Origin: Motilibacter rhizosphaerae
Lineage (GTDB): Bacteria > Actinomycetota > Actinomycetes > Motilibacterales > Motilibacteraceae
Assembly (NCBI RefSeq): GCF_004216915.1
Contig: NZ_SGXD01000001.1
Span: 186,001 to 250,000, forward strand
Length of the DNA: 64,000 bases
Direction: 5' to 3'
This document shows positions 7,393 to 15,233 of the stretch, piece by piece (the stretch's first letter is position 1; each line of letters starts with the position of its first letter). A program made the position numbers and the translations under genes. The notes beneath the pieces are model-generated. The model was given only the letters and a program-made list of their open reading frames with translations, had not been told where the DNA came from and did no database searches.

Positions 7393-8987
7393 ACGGCGTC
7401 GACGGCGTCGCACTGACGGTCTTCATCCTGCTGTTCGTCCTCGTGACGGGGCTGGGCTTCGTCGCCTCCCGCTGGCACCGCGCCGAGTCGCTCGAGCACC
7501 TCGACGAGTGGGGCCTCGGCGGACGCAGCTTCGGCCCGTGGGTCACGTGGTTCCTGCTGGGCGGCGACCTCTACACGGCGTACACCTTCGTCGCGGTGCC
7601 CGCGCTGATGTACGGCGCCGGAGCGACCGGGTTCTTCGCCCTGCCCTACACGATCGTGCTCTACCCGCTGGCCTTCCTCGTCGCACCGCGGCTCTGGTCC
7701 GTCGCCCACCGCCACGGGTACGTGACGCCCGCGGACGTCGTGCGCGGGCGCCACGGCTCCGCCCTCCTCGCGCTGCTGGTCGCGCTCACGGGGATCGTCG
7801 CGACCATGCCGTACATCGCCCTGCAGCTCGTCGGCATCGAGGCGGTGCTCAAGGTCATGGGCGTCAAGGGCGAGTGGCCGCTCATCGTCGCGTTCGTCGT
7901 GCTCGCGGCCTACACGTACCAGGCGGGTCTGCGCGCACCGGCGCTCATCGCGTTCGTGAAGGACGCCCTCATCTACCTCGTCATCATCGTCGCGTTCATC
8001 GCGATCCCGATCCAGCTGCACGGCTTCGGCTCCATCTTCTCGGCGGCTGAAGCGAAGTTCGCGAAGACGCCGGCGCCGACGGACGGGATCCTGCTGTCGC
8101 ACGCGGGAGAGCTGGGCTACTCCACCCTGGCGCTGGGCTCCGCGATGGCGCTGTTCATCTACCCGCACTCCGTCACCGGGCTGCTCGCCTCCCGCAGCCG
8201 TCGGGTGATCCGGCGCAACATGTCGATGCTGCCGGCGTACAGCTTCGTGCTCGGGCTGCTGGCGCTGCTGGGCTTCATGGCGATCGCCGCCGGGGTGAAG
8301 CCGCTCGGCAAGGACACGGACACCGTCGTGCCGCTGCTGTTCGACAAGCAGTTCCCGAGCTGGTTCGCAGGCATCGCGTACGCCGCGATCGGGATCGGCG
8401 CGCTCGTCCCCGCCGCCATCATGTCGATCGCTGCGGCGAACCTGTTCACCCGCAACATCTACCGGGAGTTCGTCCGGCCCGACGCGACGCCGGCGGAGGA
8501 GGCCCGCGTCAGCAAGCTGATGTCCCTCGTGGTCAAGGCCGGGGCGGTCGTCGCGATCCTCGCGCTGGACCCGCAGTTCTCCATCGACCTGCAGCTCATC
8601 GGCGGGGTGCTCATCCTGCAGACGCTCCCCGCCCTCGTCGGAGAGCTGCTCACGCGCTGGTTCCACCGCTTCGCCCTCACCGCGGGCCTGGTCGTCGGGC
8701 TCGCGGTCGGCGTGTGGATGCTCTGGGTGACGCCGAACCCCGCCGCGAAGAAGGTGCACTTCGGCGGCTCGCAGTACGCGTTTGCCCACCTCGGCTTCGA
8801 CACGAAGGTCACGGTGTACACCGGCCTGGCGGCGCTGGTGGTGAACCTGCTGGTGGCGGTGGTCCTCACTCCGGTCCTGCGCGCGGCGCGGGTCGCCGAC
8901 GGCGCCGACCGGACGACCGAGGAGGACTACCTGGTGGAGGCGGGCGACCCGCGTGTCGCGCCGGTGGCCCCGGTGCCGGGGGTCTGA
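7389..8987 (+). CDS. Sodium:solute symporter, monocarboxylate permease type
   Basis: A 532-residue membrane protein with about 13 hydrophobic segments and sodium:solute symporter features: [27 protein letters not shown] near the N-terminus and [15 protein letters not shown] in the middle. Pairing with DUF3311 is typical of MctP-like permeases for lactate, pyruvate, acetate or propionate, although the exact substrate is not certain. GTG start at 7389 is translationally coupled to the upstream gene. A short GC-rich hairpin follows the stop. Confidence 0.85.
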   Translation: MNGVDGVALTVFILLFVLVTGLGFVASRWHRAESLEHLDEWGLGGRSFGPWVTWFLLGGDLYTAYTFVAVPALMYGAGATGFFALPYTIVLYPLAFLVAPRLWSVAHRHGYVTPADVVRGRHGSALLALLVALTGIVATMPYIALQLVGIEAVLKVMGVKGEWPLIVAFVVLAAYTYQAGLRAPALIAFVKDALIYLVIIVAFIAIPIQLHGFGSIFSAAEAKFAKTPAPTDGILLSHAGELGYSTLALGSAMALFIYPHSVTGLLASRSRRVIRRNMSMLPAYSFVLGLLALLGFMAIAAGVKPLGKDTDTVVPLLFDKQFPSWFAGIAYAAIGIGALVPAAIMSIAAANLFTRNIYREFVRPDATPAEEARVSKLMSLVVKAGAVVAILALDPQFSIDLQLIGGVLILQTLPALVGELLTRWFHRFALTAGLVVGLAVGVWMLWVTPNPAAKKVHFGGSQYAFAHLGFDTKVTVYTGLAALVVNLLVAVVLTPVLRAARVADGADRTTEEDYLVEAGDPRVAPVAPVPGV

Positions 8988-8989
8988 GA

Positions 8990-9007
8990 CTCCGCCGTTC
9001 GGCGGAG
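8990..9007 (+). terminator. Hairpin terminator after the symporter gene
   Basis: Perfect 7-bp stem CTCCGCC (8990-8996) and GGCGGAG (9001-9007) with a GTTC tetraloop, three bases after the stop codon. No T-run, as is common in high-GC actinobacteria. Confidence 0.55.
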
Positions 9008-9052
9008 CAACGGCCGTATCTCGGCCGATCGCGCACAGTCCGCTGCCGGTCG

Positions 9053-9060
9053 GCCGATAG
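9053..9060 (+). promoter_or_regulatory. GCCGATAG, possible flagellar sigma -10 element
   Basis: GCCGATAG resembles the GCCGATAA -10 element of FliA-type (sigma-28) promoters that drive chemotaxis genes. It lies 43 bp before the chemoreceptor ATG. No convincing matching -35 is visible, so this is a weak call. Confidence 0.25.
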
Positions 9061-9103
9061 ATCCCCCGTAGGAGTCCAGCCGCCGCTCTTCCGGAGGTAC
9101 GCC

Positions 9104-10708
9104 ATGCTCGCCCCAGTCGTGCGCTTCGTCGCCAACCGCAAGGTGGGCACGCGCATCCTCGCCCTCGTCGCCGTCCTCGCGCTCGTGGCCCTCGCAGTCG
9201 GGATCGCCGGCCTGCGCGCGCTGTCCTCGACGGCGGCGGCTACCGGCAGCCTCTACTCCAACAACACCCGCGGGCTGGTGACGCTGGACGCCATCACCGC
9301 TGAGCAGTTCAACAACCGCCTGATGCTCGCCAACCACGTGATCTCGCAGGATCCGGCGACGATGGCGAAGTACGAGCAGAAGCTGCAGACCTCGGACGCA
9401 GCGCTCGACACGTCCGTGAGCGAGTACGAGAAGCTCGGCGTGAACCCGGCGGCGACGTCGCAGTGGCAGCTCTTCAAGACCGATCTCGCGAAGTACCGGC
9501 AGATCCGCCAGGAGCAGGCGCTACCCGCGAGCAAGCGCAACGACCTGGCGGGGTACATCGCCATCCGGGACAACACCATGCTGCCCGTCCTCACGGAGAT
9601 GGCCGGCGCTCTGGCCAAGGTGTCGTCGGCCGAGTCCGCCGAGGCGAAGGCCACGGTGGAGGCGAGCGCGTCGTCGTACCACCACGCACGTACGCAGGTG
9701 ATCCTCGTCCTCGTCGTCGGCCTCGCGCTCGCCGTCGCCCTGGCGCTCTTCGTCTCCCGCATGATCGTCGCGGCGGTCCACCGCGTGTCCCGCGCGCTGC
9801 AGGCTATGGCTGAGGGCGACCTGACGGTCGAGGTGGACGTGCACAGCACCGACGAGCTCGGCGCCATGGCCGCCGCGGTCCGCACCGCCCAGCAGGGCAT
9901 CGGGGACGCCGTCCGCACCATCGCCGCGTCCTCGCAGGCGCTGGCCGCCTCTTCGGAGGAGCTCAACAGCGTCTCCGCGCAGATCGCCTCGTCGGCCGAG
10001 GAGACCTCGGCGCAGGCGGGCGTCGTCGCGGCCGCGGCCAACCAGGTCTCGAGCAACGTGCAGACGGTCTCGGCCGCGACCGAGGAGATGACCTCGTCGA
10101 TCAGCGAGATCGCGCACAGCACCAACGAGGCCGCGCACGTGGCGGGCGAGGCCGTGGGCGTGGCCGAGGCGACGAACGCCACGATCGCCGCGCTCGGCGC
10201 GTCCTCGAACGAGATCGGCAACGTCGTCAAGGCCATCACTGCGATCGCCGAGCAGACCAACCTGCTGGCCCTCAACGCCACCATCGAGGCTGCGCGGGCC
10301 GGCGAGGCCGGCAAGGGCTTCGCTGTGGTCGCGAACGAGGTCAAGGACCTCGCGCAGGAGACGGCGCGGGCCACGGGCGACATCGTCACCCGCGTCGAGC
10401 GCATCCAGGGCGACACCTCGTCCGCGGTCGAGGCCATCGGCCGGATCGCCGCGATCATCGCCCGCATCAACGACTTCCAGACCACCATCGCCTCGGCGGT
10501 CGAGGAGCAGTCGGCCACGACCGGCGAGATGAGCCGCAACGTCTCCGACACCGCGACCGCCTCGAGCGAGATCGCCTCGACGATCAGTGGGGTCGCCCAG
10601 GCCGCCCAGGTGACCGCCGAGGGCGTGGTCCAGGCCCGCCAGGCCGCCGACGAGCTCGCCCGCATGTCGGGCGACCTGCAGTCCGTGGTGAGCCGCTTCC
10701 AGGTATGA
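9104..10708 (+). CDS. Methyl-accepting chemotaxis protein, membrane-bound
   Basis: A 534-residue chemoreceptor with two membrane segments (about residues 20-42 and 196-216) enclosing a four-helix-bundle type sensor domain. A HAMP domain (about 217-270) and a long methyl-accepting signalling domain follow, with the conserved tip [20 protein letters not shown] near residue 382. It should signal ligand occupancy to CheA/CheW and direct swimming; no che genes are in the window. ATG at 9104 has a GGAGG site 6 nt upstream, which decides the start; the open frame begins much earlier. The signalling domain closely resembles that of the receptor at 35008. Confidence 0.92.
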   Translation: MLAPVVRFVANRKVGTRILALVAVLALVALAVGIAGLRALSSTAAATGSLYSNNTRGLVTLDAITAEQFNNRLMLANHVISQDPATMAKYEQKLQTSDAALDTSVSEYEKLGVNPAATSQWQLFKTDLAKYRQIRQEQALPASKRNDLAGYIAIRDNTMLPVLTEMAGALAKVSSAESAEAKATVEASASSYHHARTQVILVLVVGLALAVALALFVSRMIVAAVHRVSRALQAMAEGDLTVEVDVHSTDELGAMAAAVRTAQQGIGDAVRTIAASSQALAASSEELNSVSAQIASSAEETSAQAGVVAAAANQVSSNVQTVSAATEEMTSSISEIAHSTNEAAHVAGEAVGVAEATNATIAALGASSNEIGNVVKAITAIAEQTNLLALNATIEAARAGEAGKGFAVVANEVKDLAQETARATGDIVTRVERIQGDTSSAVEAIGRIAAIIARINDFQTTIASAVEEQSATTGEMSRNVSDTATASSEIASTISGVAQAAQVTAEGVVQARQAADELARMSGDLQSVVSRFQV

Positions 10709-10723
10709 CTCCCGCTCGCCCCT

Positions 10724-10933
10724 CACGTGATCATGCAGATCTCGGGACCCGGGGGCCGGGCTCCCCGTGATCATGCAGTTCCTGGGGCTGGGGCCGCCGA
10801 CCCCCTCCCCGCGATCATGCAGATCCTGGAGCCGCGGCTCCCGAACCCCTCCTCGTGATCATGCAGATGGTGGGCCCAGGATGTGCATGATCACGGGCAG
10901 GTGTGGGTGGCCAGGACGTGCATGATCACGGGG
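10724..10933. repeat. Cluster of six CGTGATCATGCA-type repeats
   Basis: This 243-bp intergenic stretch (10709-10951) is built mostly of one repeat. Four copies lie on the + strand (near 10726, 10766, 10811 and 10854; core CGTGATCATGCAG followed by an ATCTCGGG/TTCCTGGGG-like tail). Two inverted copies (near 10875-10895 and 10911-10933; CCAGGACGTGCATGATCACG) face them. The copy at 10811 has GCGATCATGCA. The facing copies can form long hairpins and may terminate transcription of the chemoreceptor and selB genes, which converge here. Apart from these copies I see nothing in the gap. Confidence 0.85.
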
Positions 10934-10951
10934 TGAGGGGCGGCGGACTCG

Positions 10952-12673
10952 TCAGGGGCGGCGTACGGTCCGGCTGCTGTCCGGCGCACGCTTGGTCCAG
11001 CCGCGGCCGTCCAGGTGCTCGAGCAGCGGGACGACGACGCGCCGGCTGCTGCCCAGGGCCGTCCGCGCCTGGCTGACCGTGAACGGCTGCGGGAGTCCCG
11101 CCAGGACGCGCATCGCCCGGGCCGGGCCGTCCGGCAGCAGCAGTACCTCGCCCGGCAGCCGCAGCAGACGACCCGCCGTCGCGGCTGCCGCGAGCTCGCG
11201 GGGACCGAGGCCCGCTGACCGCAGCTCGTCGAGGTCGGGGGCGTCGAAGGCGCTGTTGCGCAGGCGGTCCTCGATCCGGCGTACGGCCTCCTCCGCCGCC
11301 CCCAGCGACGGACGCCACCCCGCTGTCCGCACGCGCCCCGACCCGCGCTCCAGCCCGGTGGCCGCCGCGAGCGGCGCCACGACCTCGGGGTCCGGTAGTC
11401 CCAGTGCCGCAGCAGCGGCCCCCTCCGGCAGACCGGGCGACAACGGCTCGGCCCGCTGGTGCTCGAGGCAGGCCGCCCGCAGCGCCTCCTGCCACTGCGC
11501 CCACCGCGACCGCGCGACCAGCCAGCCGCCCGCCTCCACGCCGTCGGCCGCCAACGAGCCCGCGGGCACGAAACCCCTGCGCTCGAGCACGTCCTGCGGC
11601 TGCTCGGGCCCCTGGCGCAGCGCCTCCGCCCTGCGTCGCGCGTCCCCGCGTCGGCGGAGCCGCTCCGGCGCAGTGTCGAGCACCGACAGCCCGACGATGC
11701 GCCCGTCGCCGGGGTCGCGCAGCAGGAGCCGCTCTCCCACGGCGAGGGGCAGCGGGTGCGCGAGCGACAGGCGGGCGACGTCGCCGTCCAGCGGGCGTAC
11801 GCGCGTGGGCACCGCTGCCGTCCCCGCGTGCAGGGTGAGCTCCGCGGGCAGCCGGTCCCCCGGGTCGAGCCGGACATCGACGAGCGCGCTCGGGCGCCAG
11901 GAACCCGGCGACAGCAGCGCGTCCCCGCGCCCGACCTCGTCGAGCTCGACGCCGCGCAGGTTGACCGCCACCCGTGCGGTCGCGGTGACGTGCTCGTGCG
12001 GCTCGCCGAGGCTCTGCAGCCCGCGGACGCGCACGTCCCGTCCGCGGAGCGAGAGCACGTCGTCCACGCGCAGGGTTCCTGCTGCGAGGGTGCCGGTCAC
12101 CACGGTCCCGGCACCGCGTACGGTGAACGCCCGGTCCACCCACAACCGCACAGCAGCAGCAGGATCAGGTGCAGGCAGCCGCGCGACGAGCGCGTCCAGG
12201 GCGGAGCGCAGCTCGTCCAGGCCCGCACCCGTGGCGCCGCTGACCTGCACGGCCGGCACCTGCCCGAGCGACGAGGACGCGATGCGCCGCAGGGCTTCCT
12301 CCGTCGCAGGACCCGGGTCCGCCAGGTCCGATCTGGTGACCGCGAGCAGGCCGTGCCGCAGCCGCAGCGCCTCCACCGCCGCCAGGTGCTCGGTGGACTG
12401 CTGGCGCCAGCCCTCGTCCGCGGCGACGACGACGAGCACCGCGGGCGCCGGGCCGATGCCGGCGAGCATGTTGCCGAGGAACCGCGCATGCCCTGGTACG
12501 TCGACGAAGCTGATCGTCTCCCCGCTCGGCAGCCGCGTCCACGCGTAGCCGAGGTCGATCGTCATGCCGCGCCGCCGCTCCTCCGCCCAGCGGTCCGGCT
12601 CCATGCCCGTCAGCGCGCGGACGAGCGTGGACTTCCCGTGGTCGACGTGACCCGCGGTCGCGACGACGTGCAT
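10952..12673 (-). CDS. selB: Selenocysteine-specific elongation factor SelB
   Basis: A 573-residue GTPase that binds selenocysteyl-tRNA and the SECIS hairpin, delivering selenocysteine at UGA. G-domain motifs are AGHVDHGKST (residues 7-16), the switch region MTIDLGYAW, DVPGH and TRSD. EF-Tu-like domains II and III follow (FTVRGAGTVVTGTL), then C-terminal winged helices that bind SECIS RNA (about residues 390-573). The ATG at 12673 overlaps the selA stop (TGATG), so selA and selB are coupled. Partners in the window are tRNA-Sec (13987-14079), selD (26203) and the UGA-containing formate dehydrogenase (18398). Confidence 0.95.
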   Translation of the reverse strand: MHVVATAGHVDHGKSTLVRALTGMEPDRWAEERRRGMTIDLGYAWTRLPSGETISFVDVPGHARFLGNMLAGIGPAPAVLVVVAADEGWRQQSTEHLAAVEALRLRHGLLAVTRSDLADPGPATEEALRRIASSSLGQVPAVQVSGATGAGLDELRSALDALVARLPAPDPAAAVRLWVDRAFTVRGAGTVVTGTLAAGTLRVDDVLSLRGRDVRVRGLQSLGEPHEHVTATARVAVNLRGVELDEVGRGDALLSPGSWRPSALVDVRLDPGDRLPAELTLHAGTAAVPTRVRPLDGDVARLSLAHPLPLAVGERLLLRDPGDGRIVGLSVLDTAPERLRRRGDARRRAEALRQGPEQPQDVLERRGFVPAGSLAADGVEAGGWLVARSRWAQWQEALRAACLEHQRAEPLSPGLPEGAAAAALGLPDPEVVAPLAAATGLERGSGRVRTAGWRPSLGAAEEAVRRIEDRLRNSAFDAPDLDELRSAGLGPRELAAAATAGRLLRLPGEVLLLPDGPARAMRVLAGLPQPFTVSQARTALGSSRRVVVPLLEHLDGRGWTKRAPDSSRTVRRP

Positions 12674-13950
12674 CAGCTGAGCGCCGCGAGGACCGCTTGC
12701 AGGACCGCGGGATCGTGTGTCTCCGGCACGCACCGCAGGTCGACCAGGCAACGGTCGCGCTCGACGCGCGCCACCACGGGCGGGGAGCCGTGGCGCAGCC
12801 GCTCCGCGACAGCGGGGGGCAGCGCGACCGCCCAGCCCGGCAGCTCGACACCGGGGCCGCCGCCACCACCGACGGCGCCAGCACTCGGCACGACGGTGGC
12901 GCCCGGCACGGCCGCAGCCAACCGCTCCGAGCGCTCACGCAGCACCTCCGCAGGCAGCCGGAGTGCCTGCCACACCGGCACGTCTGCTGCCCGCAGCGTC
13001 GCCTCGAGCGCGGCGAGCGTCAGCTTGTCGACGCGCAGCGCGCGGGCGAGCGGGTGCCGCCGCAGCCGCTCGACCACGTCGGCCGGCCCGAGCAGCAGAC
13101 CCGCCTGCGGTCCACCCAGCAGCTTGTCCGCACTCGCCGTGACGACAGAAGCGCCTGCCAGCAGCGCAGTCCGCACGTCCGGCTCATCAGGGAGCAGCGG
13201 ATCCGGGGCGAGCAGGCCGCTGCCGACGTCGGCGACCACCGGCACGCCGAGCCCGGCGAGCTCGGCCACCTCGACGCTGCTGGTGAAGCCCTCCACCCGG
13301 AAGTTGCTGGGGTGCACCTTGAGGATGCAGCCCGTCTCCGGCCCGACCGCGTGCGCGTAGTCGCCCAGGTGCGTGCGGTTCGTCGTCCCGACCTCGCGCA
13401 GGCGCGCGCCGGTCGAGGCGATGAGGTCGGGCAGGCGGAACCCGTCGCCGATCTCCACCATCTCGCCCCTACTGACGACGACCTCGCGGCCGGCCGCGAG
13501 CGCGGTCGTCGCGAGGACCAGCGCGGCGGCACCGTTGTTCAGCACCAGAGCGGCTCCCGCAGCGGGGACTCTGTCGAGCAGCGCCTGCAGCGTCCCGCGC
13601 CCGCGCCGGGCCCGGGTGCCGGTCGCCAGGTCGAACTCCACGTCGGTGGAGCCCGCTGCCGTCGCCAGCGCCTCGACCGCCGCAGCAGACAGGGGCGCGC
13701 GGCCGAGGTTCGTGTGCAGCACGACACCCGTCGCGTTGATCACCTGCTGCAGCGAGGTCCCGGACACCGGCAGGGCGTCCGCGGTCGCCGCCGCGCAGGC
13801 CTCGGGCGCGAGCTCGCCACGGCGTACGCGCTCCTGCTGGCGGACGACCTCCGCCTTCACCGCCTCCCGCCCCAGCCGCTCGAGCGCCGGCGCGAGCAGC
13901 GGGTCGGCGAGCAGCGCGTCGGTCCTGGGTACGCGGCGGCGCGGGTCCAC
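12673..13950 (-). CDS. selA: L-seryl-tRNA(Sec) selenium transferase SelA
   Basis: A 425-residue PLP enzyme that converts seryl-tRNA(Sec) to selenocysteyl-tRNA(Sec) using selenophosphate. Visible features are the N-terminal domain (VPRTDALLADPLL), VINATGVVLHTNLGRAPLS, HPSNFRVEGF and the PLP lysine K276 in ASADKLLGGPQAG. The stop overlaps the selB ATG. Two in-frame GTGs are possible (13956 and 13950). A TAGGTT hexamer at 13958-13963 is 7 nt from the second and only 1 nt from the first, so the second is chosen as a leaderless start. Confidence 0.95.
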   Translation of the reverse strand: MDPRRRVPRTDALLADPLLAPALERLGREAVKAEVVRQQERVRRGELAPEACAAATADALPVSGTSLQQVINATGVVLHTNLGRAPLSAAAVEALATAAGSTDVEFDLATGTRARRGRGTLQALLDRVPAAGAALVLNNGAAALVLATTALAAGREVVVSRGEMVEIGDGFRLPDLIASTGARLREVGTTNRTHLGDYAHAVGPETGCILKVHPSNFRVEGFTSSVEVAELAGLGVPVVADVGSGLLAPDPLLPDEPDVRTALLAGASVVTASADKLLGGPQAGLLLGPADVVERLRRHPLARALRVDKLTLAALEATLRAADVPVWQALRLPAEVLRERSERLAAAVPGATVVPSAGAVGGGGGPGVELPGWAVALPPAVAERLRHGSPPVVARVERDRCLVDLRCVPETHDPAVLQAVLAALS

Positions 13951-13957
13951 GAGCACG

Positions 13958-13963
13958 AACCTA
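13958..13963 (-). promoter_or_regulatory. -10 hexamer TAGGTT, leaderless promoter of selA
   Basis: On the minus strand TAGGTT ends 7 nt before the GTG at 13950, in the short gap between tRNA-Sec and selA. It would give selAB its own promoter, separate from the tRNA. Confidence 0.55.
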
Positions 13964-13986
13964 CCCGCGCCGCCCGCGACCGGCAG

Positions 13987-14079
13987 CGGAGGCGGACGGG
14001 AATCGAACCCGCCAGGACGAGGTGCTCGCCCTCACCGGTGTTGAAGACCGGGGCGCCCACCAGGAACGCGTACGCCTCC
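13987..14079 (-). tRNA. selC: tRNA-Sec (anticodon UCA)
   Basis: On the minus strand a 93-nt RNA begins GGAGGCGTACGCG and ends at CGCCTCC plus a G discriminator; CCA is not encoded. The acceptor arms GGAGGCG/CGCCTCC pair perfectly. The six-bp D stem GCGTTC/GGGCGC is typical of tRNA-Sec. The anticodon stem CCGGT/ACCGG encloses the loop CTTCAAC with anticodon TCA (14042-14044), there is a long variable arm, and the T arm is GCGGG-TTCGATT-CCCGT. It reads UGA as selenocysteine together with SelA and SelB, encoded just downstream on the same strand. It lies 10 bp after the stop of the oxidoreductase gene. Confidence 0.93.
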
Positions 14080-14089
14080 GCCGAGCACT

Positions 14090-15175
14090 CTAGCCAGCCC
14101 ACGCCTCGCGAGCCGTGGTCACCGGCCGCCCGCTCGACGCGGCCTCCTCGACCGCGAGCGCGACCAGGTGGTCCTGGCACGCCTCCGCGAGGGGGTACGG
14201 CGCGGGCCCGTCACCGCGTACCCACCGGCCGGTGGCGGCGAGGATGTCGGCCACCGCGACGTCGTCGTCGGACATCCGCGAGCCCGCGAACGGGTTCCGG
14301 TAGACGACCTCGCCGTCGAAGCTGATGAAGTCGAGGTCGACGCCCTCGAGGTCGAGGTCCACGCCGCGCTGGCGGCGCACGAGGTGCGACTGCACGGGCG
14401 AGCGGGGGTCGACGAGCCGCACCACGCTGTCGTCGACGATCTCACCGAGCGACCCGCGGACGACGATCCGGCGTGCACGCAGCGGGTTCCACCACTGGTT
14501 GTCGGTGAAGTCGTAGACCGCGGTGCGCCCGTCGCCGAAGTCGAGCAGTCCGATCGTCGTGCCGGCCTGCTGCGGCTCGAGCGACCCGGTCCAGCCGTCC
14601 TTCCCGAGCGGGTCGGCGAGCGGAGCGGTCGTGCGCTGACCGACGACGGTGACGGGGTCGAAGCCGGTGCCGAGGAACCCGCGGATGAGCGAGGTCGCGT
14701 GGTACATGTGCGTGCTCGAGACCTGGACGCCAGTGACCGTGCCGACCACCCCGCGCCGGGCGACGGCGAGGCGCGCGGCGTGGCCGGGCATGAGGAGGTA
14801 CTGCTCGGCGACCTGGACGCGTCCGCTCGCGCCGACGCGCGACCAGAGCGCGCGCAGCCCGTCGGCGTCAGCGGCCGGGGGCGTCTCGGCCAGCACGGCG
14901 TACCCCAGCTCCACGGCGCGCTCGGTCACCGCGGGCGTCTCCCCCCACGGCACGGAGGGCACGACGTACTCCGGGGCGGTGGCGGCGACCTCGTCCAGCG
15001 TGCGGAAGGTCGGGACGCCCCACTCGGCGGTGACCTGCTCGCCCCGCTCGGCCGTGCGCGTCACGACGGCACTGACCTGCAGCTGCTCGGGCGCCATGCG
15101 CGCCAGGCGCAGGAAGAACTGCGAGCGCCAGCCGCTGCCGACGACAGCGAACCGGACCGGCTCCTGGGTAGCCAC
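14090..15175 (-). CDS. Gfo/Idh/MocA family NAD(P)-dependent oxidoreductase
   Basis: A 361-residue protein with an N-terminal Rossmann fold (FAVVGSGWRSQFFLRLA) and the catalytic-region motif AETPPAADADGL, where many relatives have EKP; the key lysine is absent. The C-terminal alpha/beta domain spans about residues 130-350. Family members oxidise or reduce sugars and cyclitols. GTG at 15175 has a GAGGAGG site a few bases upstream. The gene immediately precedes tRNA-Sec on the same strand, but no link in function is evident. Loss of the EKP lysine makes the reaction uncertain. Confidence 0.75.
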   Translation of the reverse strand: MATQEPVRFAVVGSGWRSQFFLRLARMAPEQLQVSAVVTRTAERGEQVTAEWGVPTFRTLDEVAATAPEYVVPSVPWGETPAVTERAVELGYAVLAETPPAADADGLRALWSRVGASGRVQVAEQYLLMPGHAARLAVARRGVVGTVTGVQVSSTHMYHATSLIRGFLGTGFDPVTVVGQRTTAPLADPLGKDGWTGSLEPQQAGTTIGLLDFGDGRTAVYDFTDNQWWNPLRARRIVVRGSLGEIVDDSVVRLVDPRSPVQSHLVRRQRGVDLDLEGVDLDFISFDGEVVYRNPFAGSRMSDDDVAVADILAATGRWVRGDGPAPYPLAEACQDHLVALAVEEAASSGRPVTTAREAWAG

Positions 15176-15233
15176 GACGTCCTCCTCGACTCGGTGCGCG
15201 CACGCTACCCGAGCAGGCGGACCAGCAGGCGGA

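Noticed and set aside
10724-10933. CRISPR array
   Set aside because: Repeat copies are only about 12-20 bp, occur in both orientations, have uneven spacing and recur singly elsewhere; no cas genes are present.
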